Shown: piece by piece, positions 7,986 through 18,571 of the stretch
Layout of the letters: each line of letters opens with the position of its first letter
How positions within the stretch are numbered: position 1 is the first letter of the stretch
Assembly (NCBI RefSeq): GCF_007362475.1
Contig: NZ_CP041687.1
Location: 1,922,001 to 1,986,000 of the forward strand
Reading direction: 5' to 3'
Source: Chryseobacterium sp. SNU WT5
GTDB lineage: Bacteria > Bacteroidota > Bacteroidia > Flavobacteriales > Weeksellaceae
DNA: 64,000 nucleotides
Made by a program: the position numbers and the translations under genes
Notes under the pieces: model-generated
The model's input: only the letters and a program-made list of their open reading frames with translations
Databases searched by the model: none
Told to the model about the DNA's origin: nothing

Positions 7986-8792
7986 ATGAACTTACTTAAT
8001 ATATTAGATAAACTGTCAGATGATCAGTTTTTCACTAAAATGACTTCCCGTTCCGAAGGACTTTCAGATATTGCCAATTTCGGCAGGAAAGCTGCAATTG
8101 CTAGTATTCCGCTTGGATTAGGATCGTTTATGGCGACATCTGCAAAAGCGGAAACCACAAAAGATTCTGTTTCTGCAGCTTCTGATTTAATTGGTGCTTT
8201 GCAGTTAGCATTAACTTTAGAGTATCTTGAAGATGAATATTATAGAACAGGATTGGCAAAATCAGGATTAATTCCCGCTGGCGATAAAGTTGTTTTTCAA
8301 CAGATCAGCAAACATGAAACGGCTCATGTTGCATTTCTAAAAGCGACTTTAAGTTCATTGGGGACCAGTCCTGGATCCAAACCAACATTTGATTTTACCG
8401 TCGGTGGTACTTTTCAACCGTTTGATGACTATCAGCAATTTATGATTTTAGCGCAAGCTTTTGAAGACACGGGAGTAAGAGCATACAAAGGGCAGGCTGG
8501 AAATGTAGCTTCTAATAAAGGGGTGTTGCAAGCGGCATTACAAATTCATTCTGTAGAGGCAAGACACGCTTCCCAAGTTCGTAGAATGCGCGCGAATAAA
8601 GGATGGATAGAGTTAAAAGATGGAGGTAGAATGCCAGCCGAGACTGACGCGGTTTATGCTGGTGAGGAAAACATTATGCAAGCTGGTTTTAATACCTCTT
8701 CATTATTTGGTGCGCCAGCAGGATCCGCCTCTTTTGATGAAATACTATCAGGAGACGATGCTTCAGCGATTGCGCGTTTGTTCATTGTATAA
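7986..8792 (+). CDS. Second ferritin-like domain protein, exported
   Basis: 268 residues, paralogous to the preceding gene. It shows LEYLEDEYY, KHETAHVAF, AFEDTG and VEARHAS in the same order, so the same E/ExxH/E/ExxH metal set. The export signal is unusual: about 32 polar residues come first (MNLLNILDKLSDDQ), then a hydrophobic segment (AAIASIPLGLGSFMA) ending SAKAE, with FGRK instead of a twin arginine just before it. It may therefore leave by Sec or by an atypical Tat signal, possibly together with its partner. A strong terminator follows at 8856-8887. Confidence 0.8.
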   Translation: MNLLNILDKLSDDQFFTKMTSRSEGLSDIANFGRKAAIASIPLGLGSFMATSAKAETTKDSVSAASDLIGALQLALTLEYLEDEYYRTGLAKSGLIPAGDKVVFQQISKHETAHVAFLKATLSSLGTSPGSKPTFDFTVGGTFQPFDDYQQFMILAQAFEDTGVRAYKGQAGNVASNKGVLQAALQIHSVEARHASQVRRMRANKGWIELKDGGRMPAETDAVYAGEENIMQAGFNTSSLFGAPAGSASFDEILSGDDASAIARLFIV

Positions 8793-8855
8793 TGAAGTCC
8801 GTTATTAATAACCTTGCCCATATTTAAAAGGAGCATTGTTCTAGTTATAGTAAAG

Positions 8856-8887
8856 AAAAAGCCGTTCAGTAATTTGAACGGCTTTTT
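8856..8887. terminator. Bidirectional terminator
   Basis: Arms GCCGTTCA (8861-8868) and TGAACGGC (8875-8882), loop of six, flanked by A5 on the left and T5 on the right. It serves the ferritin-like pair and the convergent ABC-F gene. Confidence 0.85.
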
Positions 8888-8911
8888 CTTTATTAAAATA
8901 GGTGACTAATT

Positions 8912-10588
<1,677 letters not shown>

Positions 10589-10713
10589 CTATTAAATCGA
10601 CCTAGATTTACCGATTGGTTGCTTTTTCCAAATTTCTACTCCCAAAATTTTAAAGTGTCTTGTTAAAATTATATAATATTTAACATTTCCGAAATTATTT
10701 AAATCCAAAGATT

Positions 10714-11172
10714 ATGAAGATTGAAAAATCAATCGCAATTTTTAATAAACGAGCTCGTTTTGAATATGAAATTTCAGAAGAGATCGAAGCAGGCATGGTA
10801 CTTACCGGCACAGAGATTAAATCATTGAGGTCTTCTAAAGCAAGCATCACCGAATCCTTTTGCCAGTTTATTGATGGGGAGTTATATATTATCAATATGA
10901 TGATTGATGAGTATAAATTAGGAACTTTTTATAATCACAAAACAAAAAGGGAACGGAAATTGTTGTTGCACAAAAGAGAATTGCAGAAGTTTGAAAAAAA
11001 ACTCAAAGATGTTGGGAATACAATCATTCCTTTAAAGTTATATATTAATGAAAAGGGGAAAGCAAAAATCCTTATTGCACTCGGTAGAGGTAAAAAACTT
11101 TTCGATAAAAGGGAGGGTATCAAAGACAGAGAAAACAAACGAAATCTCGACAGAATATTAAAGAAAAGTTAA
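10714..11172 (+). CDS. smpB: SsrA-binding protein SmpB
   Basis: Binds tmRNA and brings it to stalled ribosomes for trans-translation. The 152-residue product carries the whole family pattern: NKRARFEYEI at the start, GMVLTGTEIKSLR (about residues 27-39), LGTFYNHKTKRERKLLLHK, IPLKLYINEKGKAKI, and the basic C-terminal tail KKLFDKREGIKDR that enters the decoding centre. Length is normal. It stands alone between the ABC-F gene (divergent) and the OmpA porin gene; I see no clear promoter box nearby. Confidence 0.97.
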   Translation: MKIEKSIAIFNKRARFEYEISEEIEAGMVLTGTEIKSLRSSKASITESFCQFIDGELYIINMMIDEYKLGTFYNHKTKRERKLLLHKRELQKFEKKLKDVGNTIIPLKLYINEKGKAKILIALGRGKKLFDKREGIKDRENKRNLDRILKKS

Positions 11173-11249
11173 AAAAAGAAGACAAATCTTTGTTTATAAA
11201 GAAAATTTATATTTATTTTGCATTATCAATTATTTAATCATTTAATTCT

Positions 11250-12683
11250 ATGAAAAATCTAAAATTAGGAATTTCAGTATTAGCTCTTACTATAGGCTCT
11301 ACTGTTTTCGCTCAGACTACCAGCAACCCGTGGTTAATCGGTGTTGGTGCTCATGGAGTAAATCACGTTGCCGGTGGAGGTAATGCTGGGAATGTACTCT
11401 CAACAGCTGTCGGTGGAACTGATCAAGGTCAATTGTACAACATTAACAATTTTACAATTACACCTCCACTTTCAAAATTAACAGTTGCTAGAAACTTAAG
11501 CAAGTTTTTAGTTCTAGACTGGCAAACTTCCGTAGGGAATGTTGATAACAAAAAATTAGGTATGGGAAAAGAATTTTTCCTAATGACTGGTTTAGGTCTT
11601 CAATTGAAAGCCAATGGATTTTGGAATGAAGAATCTTGGTTTGATCCATATGTAAGAGTTGGTGCAAACTACTTGAGACATGATTATACAGGTCAAGCTA
11701 ACGCAGTGAAATCTGATGGTACAAACATTGGTGCTGACCACTTTGCTTTAGCAACAGGTCTAGGATCTAATTTCTGGATTACTAAAAACTTCGGTTTAGG
11801 TATTCAAGGTGATTACGTATCTACGCCAACTGATAAATCAACAGCTGCTAACTTTTGGCAAGCATCTGCTTCATTATTATTTAGATTTGGAAATACTGAC
11901 AAAGATAAAGATGGAATCTTAGATAAAGATGACAGATGTCCAGATACTCCAGGTTTAGCAGAATTCCAAGGTTGTCCAGATACTGATGGAGACGGAATTC
12001 CTGACATTGATGATCAATGTCCAGATGTTGCAGGTCCAGTTGAAAACAACGGATGTCCTTGGCCAGATACTGACGGAGACGGTGTTGTTGATAAAGACGA
12101 TGCTTGTGTAGATGTTGCAGGTCCAGCTGAAAACAATGGTTGTCCTTGGCCAGATACTGACGGAGACGGAGTATTAGACAAAGATGATGCTTGTCCTACC
12201 GTTTTCGGTCTTGCTCAATACAATGGTTGTCCTAAACCTAAATCTGTTACTGCTACTGAAGTAGAAGGAGAATTGAAAAATATTTATTTCGATTTCGACA
12301 AATCTACAATCACTGCTGAATCAGGTGCAAGATTAGACGCTGCTGCAACGCTTATCAAAACTGACGGAGGTAATTACTTACTAGAAGGTCAAACTGATAA
12401 AAAAGGTGCTGAGGCTTATAACTTAGACTTATCTAGAAGAAGAGCTGCTGCTGTAGTTACTGCTTTAGATTCAAGAGGTGTTGATGCTACTGCACTTAAA
12501 TCAATCGGAGTTGGAGAAGCGAAAGCTGTAGTTCCAGAAACTGCTTCTAACTCAGAAAGACAACAAGATAGAAAAGTTGTAGTAAGAGCTATTGAAGACG
12601 CAACAGAATGGGCTACTTTCAAAAAGCACGACGTTGAAGTTAAAAAAGCTGCTAAAAAAACAACAACTAAAAAAAGAAAATAA
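11250..12683 (+). CDS. OmpA/P60-type outer membrane protein with TSP3 repeats
   Basis: 477 residues. A signal peptide (1-21, ending VFAQ) is followed by an N-terminal beta-barrel of about 190 residues, ending with SASLLFRFG. Next come four calcium-binding thrombospondin type 3 segments between about 217 and 325 (each of the type DTDGDGIPDxDDxCP). The last part is an OmpA-like peptidoglycan-binding domain (IYFDFDKSTITAESGARLD to QDRKVVVRAIED, about 345-450). The C-terminus is a lysine-rich tail (KKAAKKTTTKKRK). The protein should tie the outer membrane to peptidoglycan, and orthologues are among the most abundant outer-membrane proteins of flavobacteria. A strong terminator follows. Confidence 0.93.
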   Translation: MKNLKLGISVLALTIGSTVFAQTTSNPWLIGVGAHGVNHVAGGGNAGNVLSTAVGGTDQGQLYNINNFTITPPLSKLTVARNLSKFLVLDWQTSVGNVDNKKLGMGKEFFLMTGLGLQLKANGFWNEESWFDPYVRVGANYLRHDYTGQANAVKSDGTNIGADHFALATGLGSNFWITKNFGLGIQGDYVSTPTDKSTAANFWQASASLLFRFGNTDKDKDGILDKDDRCPDTPGLAEFQGCPDTDGDGIPDIDDQCPDVAGPVENNGCPWPDTDGDGVVDKDDACVDVAGPAENNGCPWPDTDGDGVLDKDDACPTVFGLAQYNGCPKPKSVTATEVEGELKNIYFDFDKSTITAESGARLDAAATLIKTDGGNYLLEGQTDKKGAEAYNLDLSRRRAAAVVTALDSRGVDATALKSIGVGEAKAVVPETASNSERQQDRKVVVRAIEDATEWATFKKHDVEVKKAAKKTTTKKRK

Positions 12684-12710
12684 TTAATTAATTATTATTC
12701 TGAATATTTA

Positions 12711-12738
12711 AACACCCTCAATTTGAGGGTGTTTTTTT
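12711..12738 (+). terminator. Rho-independent terminator of the OmpA/P60 gene
   Basis: Arms AACACCCTCA (12711-12720) and TGAGGGTGTT (12724-12733), loop of three, then a run of seven T. Confidence 0.9.
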
Positions 12739-12751
12739 GTTAACAAATTTG

Positions 12752-12759
12752 TATTTTTG
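12752..12759 (+). promoter_or_regulatory. -7 promoter box of yebC
   Basis: TATTTTTG, 22 bases before the yebC ATG. Confidence 0.5.
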
Positions 12760-12781
12760 TACTTATTAATTCACAGTATAT

Positions 12782-13522
12782 ATGGGAAGAGCATTTGAAT
12801 ATAGAAAAGCTTCTAAAATGGCCAGATGGGATAAAATGGCTAAAACATTTTCAAAAATTGGTAAGGATATAGCACTTGCTGTTAAGTCAGGTGGACCAGA
12901 TCCTGATACAAATCCAGGTTTAAGAAGATGTATCCAGAACGCAAAGGGAGCCAATATGCCCAAAGATAACGTCGAGCGTGCAATTAAAAAGGCGAGCGGT
13001 GTTGATGCAGAACATTACGAAGAAATCACCTACGAAGGTTATGGACAAGGCGGGGTTGCATTTTTTGTAGAGTGTACTACAAATAATCCCACAAGAACGG
13101 TAGCCAACGTACGTGCAATTTTTAATAAATTTGATGGTAACCTCGGTAAAAATGGGGAACTTGCTTTTATCTTTGATAGAAAAGGAATTTTCTCACTAGA
13201 TAAATCTCTTATCAAACTTGATTGGGATGATTTTGAAATGGAAATGATAGATGGTGGTGCAGAAGATATCGATCATGATGAAGTAGAGGTTTTTATTACG
13301 ACCGCTTTCGAAGATTTTGGAACACTTTCACATAAGTTGGAAGAACTTGGTATTGAGCCTAAAAGTGCCGAAGTACAGAGGATTCCCAATAATACAAAAG
13401 AAGTTACGGCTGATCAGTTCAAAAGTAATATGAAGATGCTGGATCGATTTGAAGAAGATGATGATGTTCAGAATGTTTACCATAATATGGAGATTACAGA
13501 AGAGCTGCTGGAACTTATTTAA
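12782..13522 (+). CDS. YebC/PmpR family protein
   Basis: 246-residue cytoplasmic protein of the YebC/TACO1 family, originally described as DNA-binding regulators and more recently linked to translation of proline-rich stretches. Family marks: RKASKMARWDKMAKTFSKI at the N-terminus (the usual AGHSKW is replaced here by MGRAFEYR, as in the Bacteroidota branch), GGPDPDTNPGLR, AKGANMPKDNVERAIKK and YEGYGQGGVAFFVE. The C-terminus EEDDDVQNVYHNMEI is the normal family ending. Start fixed by the conserved N-terminus and the promoter box 22 bases before it. Confidence 0.93.
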   Translation: MGRAFEYRKASKMARWDKMAKTFSKIGKDIALAVKSGGPDPDTNPGLRRCIQNAKGANMPKDNVERAIKKASGVDAEHYEEITYEGYGQGGVAFFVECTTNNPTRTVANVRAIFNKFDGNLGKNGELAFIFDRKGIFSLDKSLIKLDWDDFEMEMIDGGAEDIDHDEVEVFITTAFEDFGTLSHKLEELGIEPKSAEVQRIPNNTKEVTADQFKSNMKMLDRFEEDDDVQNVYHNMEITEELLELI

Positions 13523-13579
13523 ATCATCATATAACGTTAATAAATAGTTTACATAGAAATGCTTTCTTTGCAGTAAACT

Positions 13580-14404
13580 ATGAAAAGAAACGTTGATTTG
13601 GTAGTTATCTCTGATGTTCACCTGGGAACTTACGGGTGTAAGGCAAAAGAGTTATTGCAGTATCTCAATTCAATTGAGCCTAAAACTTTAATTCTAAATG
13701 GCGATATCTTCGACATTTGGAATTTTAAAAAATCCTATTTTCCCAAATCACATCTGAAAATAATAAGGAAGATCCTTTCTTTTGCGAGTACAGAAACAGA
13801 TATTTATTATATAACAGGGAATCATGATGAAATGTTTCGAAAGTTTACCGATTTTGAAATAGGTAATCTTCAGGTCTGCAATAAGATCTGTCTTAATCTT
13901 GATAACAAGAAGACCTGGATCTTTCATGGTGACGTATTTGATGCATCCGTCCAACATTCGAAGTGGATTGCTAAACTTGGTGGAAAAGGATATGATCTTC
14001 TAATTATGATCAATAATCTGACGAATTGGTTATTGGTTAAAATGGGTAGAGAAAAGTATTCCTTTTCTAAAAAAATTAAGAATAGCGTTAAGAATGCAGT
14101 GAAGTTTATCGGAGATTTTGAATTAACTGCGGCAGAACTGGCGATTGATAACGGTTACAATTATGTCGTTTGTGGTCATATTCATCAACCGCAGATTAGA
14201 GAAGTTGTTACCAAGAAAGGATCTTGTGTATACCTTAACTCTGGTGATTGGGTTGAGAATTTATCGGCATTGGAGTACCACCAGAAGAAATGGAGCATTT
14301 TCTACTATGAGGAGCATAAGCATTTATTAAAAGAGGACGTATCTACAGAGTTTCCGGAAATTAGTCAAATAGAGCTGATGAAAATTGTAACAAATTTTTC
14401 ATAA
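13580..14404 (+). CDS. UDP-2,3-diacylglucosamine diphosphatase-like metallophosphoesterase
   Basis: 274-residue protein of the calcineurin-like phosphoesterase fold. All metal-binding blocks are present: ISDVHLG (about residue 10), NGDIFDIW (about 40), GNHDE (about 79), HGDVFD (about 115) and CGHIHQP (about 197). Orthologues in Bacteroidota are annotated as LpxH-like enzymes, which remove UMP from UDP-2,3-diacylglucosamine in lipid A synthesis. Assignment to that substrate is by family resemblance only. The stop overlaps the ATG of the following glycosyltransferase by one base, so the two act in one translation unit and perhaps in one envelope pathway. Confidence 0.8.
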   Translation: MKRNVDLVVISDVHLGTYGCKAKELLQYLNSIEPKTLILNGDIFDIWNFKKSYFPKSHLKIIRKILSFASTETDIYYITGNHDEMFRKFTDFEIGNLQVCNKICLNLDNKKTWIFHGDVFDASVQHSKWIAKLGGKGYDLLIMINNLTNWLLVKMGREKYSFSKKIKNSVKNAVKFIGDFELTAAELAIDNGYNYVVCGHIHQPQIREVVTKKGSCVYLNSGDWVENLSALEYHQKKWSIFYYEEHKHLLKEDVSTEFPEISQIELMKIVTNFS

Positions 14405-15375
14405 TGAAAGTTTTATATGCATTCCAGGGCACAGGAAATGGACATGTCGCCAGAGCACAGGAAATTGTTCCTATTCTTAAAAAACATGTGCAAGTTGACA
14501 CTTTGATCAGTGGTCACCAATCTCAACTGAAATCTAACTTTACTGTTGATTTTAAGTATAAAGGAGTATCATTGCTTTACAACAAAGCGGGTGGTTTATC
14601 ATACCGCAAAACTTTTTTGGAAAACAATTTTTTTGAAGCTGCAAAAAATATAATGGATATTGATCTTTCGCAATATGATTTAATCATTAATGATTTTGAA
14701 CCTTTGACAGGTTGGGCCTCGAGGTTTAATTCAGTCCCAATTATTGAATTAAGTCATCAGGCATCTTTCGGCTTTAAAGAAACACCTAAACCCAAGACTA
14801 AAAATTTTCTTGGTGAACTTGTGTTGAATAATTACGTTCCTTGCGTTCGAAAAATCGGTTTTCATTTTGAAAATTATCATGTTCAGATAAAAAAGCCTGT
14901 CATTAGGGGAAAAATAAGAGATCTCTATCCCACTAAGAGAGGATATTATATGGTTTATTTACCAAGTTTTTCGAATGAAAACATCATGCACGTTTTAAAA
15001 AAAATTCCCGTGGAATGGAAAGTGTTTACAAAAAACAACAGTTTACATCTGAAAGAAGGGAATGTGGAGATTTTTCCTATCGATGAAATTAGATATTTAG
15101 AATATTTTGAAAATTGCGAAGGAATCTTATGCAGTGCTGGTTTCGAAACTCCGGCTGAGGCGCTATTTATGGAAAAGAAGTTATTTGTGATTCCGATCCG
15201 CAATCAATATGAACAGGAATGTAATGCTTGTGCTCTAGACCAATTAGGAATACCTAACTCTAAGACATTGAACGATGAGGATATCATGAAATGGGTAGCT
15301 ACTGATTTTGATATTAAAGTAAACTACCCAAATGTTATTGAAGAAATACTGCTAAACGAAGTATTAACTTTTTAA
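14404..15375 (+). CDS. MurG-like glycosyltransferase family protein
   Basis: 323 residues, GT-B type. The N-terminus LYAFQGTGNGHVARAQEI is the glycine-rich acceptor loop seen in MurG and related glycosyltransferases. The C-terminal half has ILCSAGFETPAEALFMEKKLFVIP (about 242-265), the donor nucleotide-sugar site, followed by NQYEQECNA. No signal peptide. Translationally coupled to the LpxH-like gene, so an envelope glycolipid substrate is possible but is only an inference. Convergent with the CocE-type hydrolase, 15 bases apart, without a visible terminator. Confidence 0.8.
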   Translation: MKVLYAFQGTGNGHVARAQEIVPILKKHVQVDTLISGHQSQLKSNFTVDFKYKGVSLLYNKAGGLSYRKTFLENNFFEAAKNIMDIDLSQYDLIINDFEPLTGWASRFNSVPIIELSHQASFGFKETPKPKTKNFLGELVLNNYVPCVRKIGFHFENYHVQIKKPVIRGKIRDLYPTKRGYYMVYLPSFSNENIMHVLKKIPVEWKVFTKNNSLHLKEGNVEIFPIDEIRYLEYFENCEGILCSAGFETPAEALFMEKKLFVIPIRNQYEQECNACALDQLGIPNSKTLNDEDIMKWVATDFDIKVNYPNVIEEILLNEVLTF

Positions 15376-15390
15376 TTGAGACTTTTTATA

Positions 15391-17247
15391 TTATTTTAGG
15401 ACATTCACTTCAATGGAGCTATCACCAAAAATCTTGATAAACGCTTTGGTGTAATCATCTTTAGTAGCAAAGTTTGGATTTTCCATAAATTTTTGCGGAT
15501 TTATTGCAAACAGAGGAAACCAAGAACTGGCGATTTGAATTTGGATCTTATGGCCTTTTTTGAAAGTGTGAAGAACATCTTGTAATTTAACAGCAACGGA
15601 AGTTTTTTGATTTGGAACCAGTGCTTCCCCCTTTTCTCTTGAATTTCTAAATCTTGCAGGCATAATTTCACTTCTTACCATTTGATGGTAATTTCCGTAA
15701 ACTATTCCTTCTTTTTTTTCTTTCGGGACGAAATCTTCAGGATATATGTCAATTAATTTTACTACAAAATCAGCATCTGTAGAAGTCGAGGAAATATTTA
15801 ACTTGGCTAAGATCTCTCCAGTTAGGGTGAGCTCCTCGGTTAATAATTCTGTTGTAAAAGTTAATACATCAGGACGGCCTTCTGCAAATCTTTGATCCTC
15901 ACTCATGTAATTTCGGGGAGTAAACCCATTAAAATCTTTCAAATTTGCTGAACTCAACACAGGATTATTTGGATCACTGTAATATTCCGAAATATTTTTT
16001 GATGACTGATTTCTTAATGTTCCATCTGCTAAGTAAAGAGACAGTTTCTGGGTGTTGTTTGGTGGATAAACAGAGAATTCTTTCCATTCCATTTTCCCGG
16101 TGTCAAACATGGTTGCTTCTGGTAAACCTGCATCAACTTTAGCGTCTCCTTTTAAATAATGTTTAAAAAAGGGAGTTTCTAACTTTGTTTGATAATAAGT
16201 CGAAATGCTATCACCAAAAAAAATCTCGTTATGAAATTGCTTGCCTGGCTCTCTAGACCAAGCCCCATGAGAAAAAGGACCCATTACAATGGTGTTTTTA
16301 GCTTTTGGACTCGTTTTCTCAATCGTCTTGTAAATGTTGAGCGGGCCAGATAGATCTTCTGCGTCAAACCAGCCGCCAACAGTCATTACGGCATGATTTA
16401 TATTTTTAAGATGAGGTAATAAACTACGCTTTTGCCAAAATTCATCGTAATTGGGATGGTTCATAATTTCAGTCATAAAGAAATTGTCTTTGTAGTATTT
16501 CTCGTATCCATCTTTTAAAGTCCCCATATCTCTGTAAAATTTAAGACCATCTTCAGAGGTTTGTTTAACAAAAGTATCCATGTACCAAGCTTTATTTTCA
16601 GCTTTTGTTTTTTGAACTCCAAAGACAGGGAACGTTCTAAAGTAACCCAGCATAAACCTTCCATTATGAAGAAAATCATCATTCCAAAAATCAGAAATAG
16701 GAGCTTGAGGTGAAGAAGCTACTAATGCGGGATGTTCGGAAATGGTGCCGGCTGCCGTATAAAATCCTGGATAGGAAGTTCCGTATTGTCCAATTTTTCC
16801 ATTATTGTTACTGATATTTTTAATCAGCCAGTCAATCGTATCATAGGTGTCCGTACTTTCATCCACATCTTTTTTCGTTTTATGTTGGACTTGTGGAGTC
16901 ATATTCGTGAAAGTTCCCTCACTCATATATCTTCCCCGAACATCTTGGTAAACAAAAATATATTTATCATTCATTAAGTATTTATTGGGTCCTAAAGAAG
17001 GTCTATAGACCTCTTCACCATATGGAGCGACACTGTAGCATGTTCGCTGCATTAAAAAAGGATATTTCTTTGATTTGGAAATGTCTTTAGGGATATAGAT
17101 TGACGTAAATAATTTTACTCCATCACGCATTGGAATGTAAAGTTCTTTCTTGATGAAATTTTCCTTTACAAAAGAATTGTCAGGTTGCTTTTGCGCAAAC
17201 GAAAAAACAAAAAATAAAAGCAACAAAAGTTGGAATGTTTTTTTCAT
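15391..17247 (-). CDS. CocE/NonD family alpha/beta hydrolase, secreted
   Basis: 618 residues with a signal peptide (1-18, ending FSFAQ). The catalytic domain has YIPMRDGVKLFTSIYIP and the nucleophile elbow YGTSYPG (about residue 157-163, Ser), then WFDAEDLSG (Asp) and GPFSHGAW (His), followed by a jelly-roll C-terminal domain (LTLTGEILAKLNISST, SSWFPLFAINPQ). This is the X-Pro dipeptidyl peptidase (S15)/alpha-amino-acid ester hydrolase architecture, and length is normal. The natural substrate is not predictable; peptide or ester hydrolysis in the periplasm is expected. A minus-strand box TACATTCG near 17261 is close to the -7 consensus. Confidence 0.88.
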   Translation of the reverse strand: MKKTFQLLLLLFFVFSFAQKQPDNSFVKENFIKKELYIPMRDGVKLFTSIYIPKDISKSKKYPFLMQRTCYSVAPYGEEVYRPSLGPNKYLMNDKYIFVYQDVRGRYMSEGTFTNMTPQVQHKTKKDVDESTDTYDTIDWLIKNISNNNGKIGQYGTSYPGFYTAAGTISEHPALVASSPQAPISDFWNDDFLHNGRFMLGYFRTFPVFGVQKTKAENKAWYMDTFVKQTSEDGLKFYRDMGTLKDGYEKYYKDNFFMTEIMNHPNYDEFWQKRSLLPHLKNINHAVMTVGGWFDAEDLSGPLNIYKTIEKTSPKAKNTIVMGPFSHGAWSREPGKQFHNEIFFGDSISTYYQTKLETPFFKHYLKGDAKVDAGLPEATMFDTGKMEWKEFSVYPPNNTQKLSLYLADGTLRNQSSKNISEYYSDPNNPVLSSANLKDFNGFTPRNYMSEDQRFAEGRPDVLTFTTELLTEELTLTGEILAKLNISSTSTDADFVVKLIDIYPEDFVPKEKKEGIVYGNYHQMVRSEIMPARFRNSREKGEALVPNQKTSVAVKLQDVLHTFKKGHKIQIQIASSWFPLFAINPQKFMENPNFATKDDYTKAFIKIFGDSSIEVNVLK

Positions 17248-17309
17248 AAAAATAATTTTAAACGAATGTAAGAATTAATTTACTATAATTACTGAACCAA
17301 TAATAAGTT

Positions 17310-17924
17310 ATGAATCTCTTCGAAAATACGGATGCTCCTACAATTAATCTATTGCCCCAAGATGGAACTGTTAATTATTTTGGTAAAATATTTGGCAAAG
17401 GTAGAGCTGATGATTACTTTGAGAAACTGTTAGACAAGATAGAATGGAAAAATGATGAGGCGGTAATATTTGGTAAACGGATCATAACCAAAAGAAAGGT
17501 AGCTTGGTATGGAGACAAGAATTTTCAATATACTTATTCGAAGTTAACAAAAACCGCACTTCCGTGGACCAAAGAACTTTTGGAATTGAAAGAAATTGTA
17601 GAAAAGAAAACTGGCGAGCAGTTTAACTCCTGTTTGTTGAATCTTTATCATGATGGTAGTGAAGGAATGGCTTACCATAGTGATGCAGAGAAAGATTTAA
17701 AGAAAAATGGTGCGATTGCCTCCTTAAGTTTTGGTGCAGAGCGAAAATTTTCATTTAAACATAAAACAAATAAAGAAAGAATAGACATTGATCTCCACAA
17801 CGGAAGTTTATTGGTGATGAAGGACCAAACCCAGACATTTTGGTTGCATCGGCTTCCAGCTAGCAAAAAAATTTCTTCACCACGTATAAATCTTACTTTC
17901 CGTATGATTGAGAATCATGATTAG
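17310..17924 (+). CDS. alkB: AlkB-type 2-oxoglutarate/Fe(II) dioxygenase
   Basis: 204-residue cytoplasmic enzyme that oxidatively removes methyl or etheno groups from DNA or RNA bases. The iron ligands are visible as HSD (in MAYHSDAEKDL, about residue 121-123) and His in FWLHRLP (about 178), and the 2-oxoglutarate-binding signature RINLTFR (RxNxTFR) is near the C-terminus (about 193-199). It looks most like the AlkB homologues of about 200 residues common in Bacteroidota. Divergent from the CocE-type gene, 62 bases apart. Confidence 0.9.
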   Translation: MNLFENTDAPTINLLPQDGTVNYFGKIFGKGRADDYFEKLLDKIEWKNDEAVIFGKRIITKRKVAWYGDKNFQYTYSKLTKTALPWTKELLELKEIVEKKTGEQFNSCLLNLYHDGSEGMAYHSDAEKDLKKNGAIASLSFGAERKFSFKHKTNKERIDIDLHNGSLLVMKDQTQTFWLHRLPASKKISSPRINLTFRMIENHD

Positions 17925-18025
17925 TGACTTGTTCAAAATTCACTATATTTGATTAAGTCTTGAGGTTAGTTATAAAAACAGGCCTGTTTTTGCTTAAATT
18001 TAAGAAAACTTTAGCATGAATTAAA

Positions 18026-18056
18026 CAAACGGCACACTATTTATTATTAATTTTGA
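18026..18056 (+). promoter_or_regulatory. GGCAC element upstream of the BON lipoprotein gene
   Basis: GGCAC (18031-18035), then TATTTATTATTAAT, 56 bases before the ATG. The same arrangement is found 51 bases before the gene at 41801 and no TAnnTTTG box is present in either place, so it may mark an alternative promoter or an operator. Confidence 0.3.
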
Positions 18057-18086
18057 GTATAATTTTTAACATAAAATAACTTTACT

Positions 18087-18566
18087 ATGAAAAAAACAAT
18101 CGCAATGGCAACATTGGCACTTGCAGTGTCTTTCGGTTCTATCGCTTGTAAAAAGAAAGTTTCTGATGCAGAACTTCAAACACAAGCTACAACAGTAGTG
18201 ACCTCTAATCCCAATGCTTCTGTGGAAGTGAAAGATGGTCAAGCTCATCTAAGCGGAACTTTTGCAGATAAAGCTTCAAAAGACGCAATGATTGCTTCTC
18301 TGAAAGCAATTCCAGGAGTAAAAGATGTTCACGATATGTCAACCATCGCTGAGCCAGTTGTTGTAGAAACTACTGCAGCAGTTGATCCCGCAAATGTTCA
18401 GAAAGTAACCGATGCTCTTAAAGATTTCCCTTCAGTAAAAGCTGAAGTAATAAATGGTGAACTAACTTTAACCGGAAATGTGTCACCTGCACAAGCTAGA
18501 AACATTAAAATGTCTGTCGATGCTTTGCAAGTTGGAAAAGTAAATTATAACTATACTGTAAAATAA
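18087..18566 (+). CDS. BON-domain lipoprotein
   Basis: 159 residues with a lipoprotein signal (hydrophobic core then SIACKKK, Cys about residue 21). Two BON repeats follow: about 27-90 (VEVKDGQAHLSGTFADKAS, GVKDVHDMS) and about 100-158 (VKAEVINGELTLTGNV, ending with a beta-strand YNYTVK). BON domains bind membranes or small ligands, and such lipoproteins (OsmY/DolP type) usually respond to envelope or osmotic stress. It is followed after five bases by the BON-SH3b gene, with which it forms a clear pair. Confidence 0.85.
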   Translation: MKKTIAMATLALAVSFGSIACKKKVSDAELQTQATTVVTSNPNASVEVKDGQAHLSGTFADKASKDAMIASLKAIPGVKDVHDMSTIAEPVVVETTAAVDPANVQKVTDALKDFPSVKAEVINGELTLTGNVSPAQARNIKMSVDALQVGKVNYNYTVK

Positions 18567-18571
18567 TCAAA

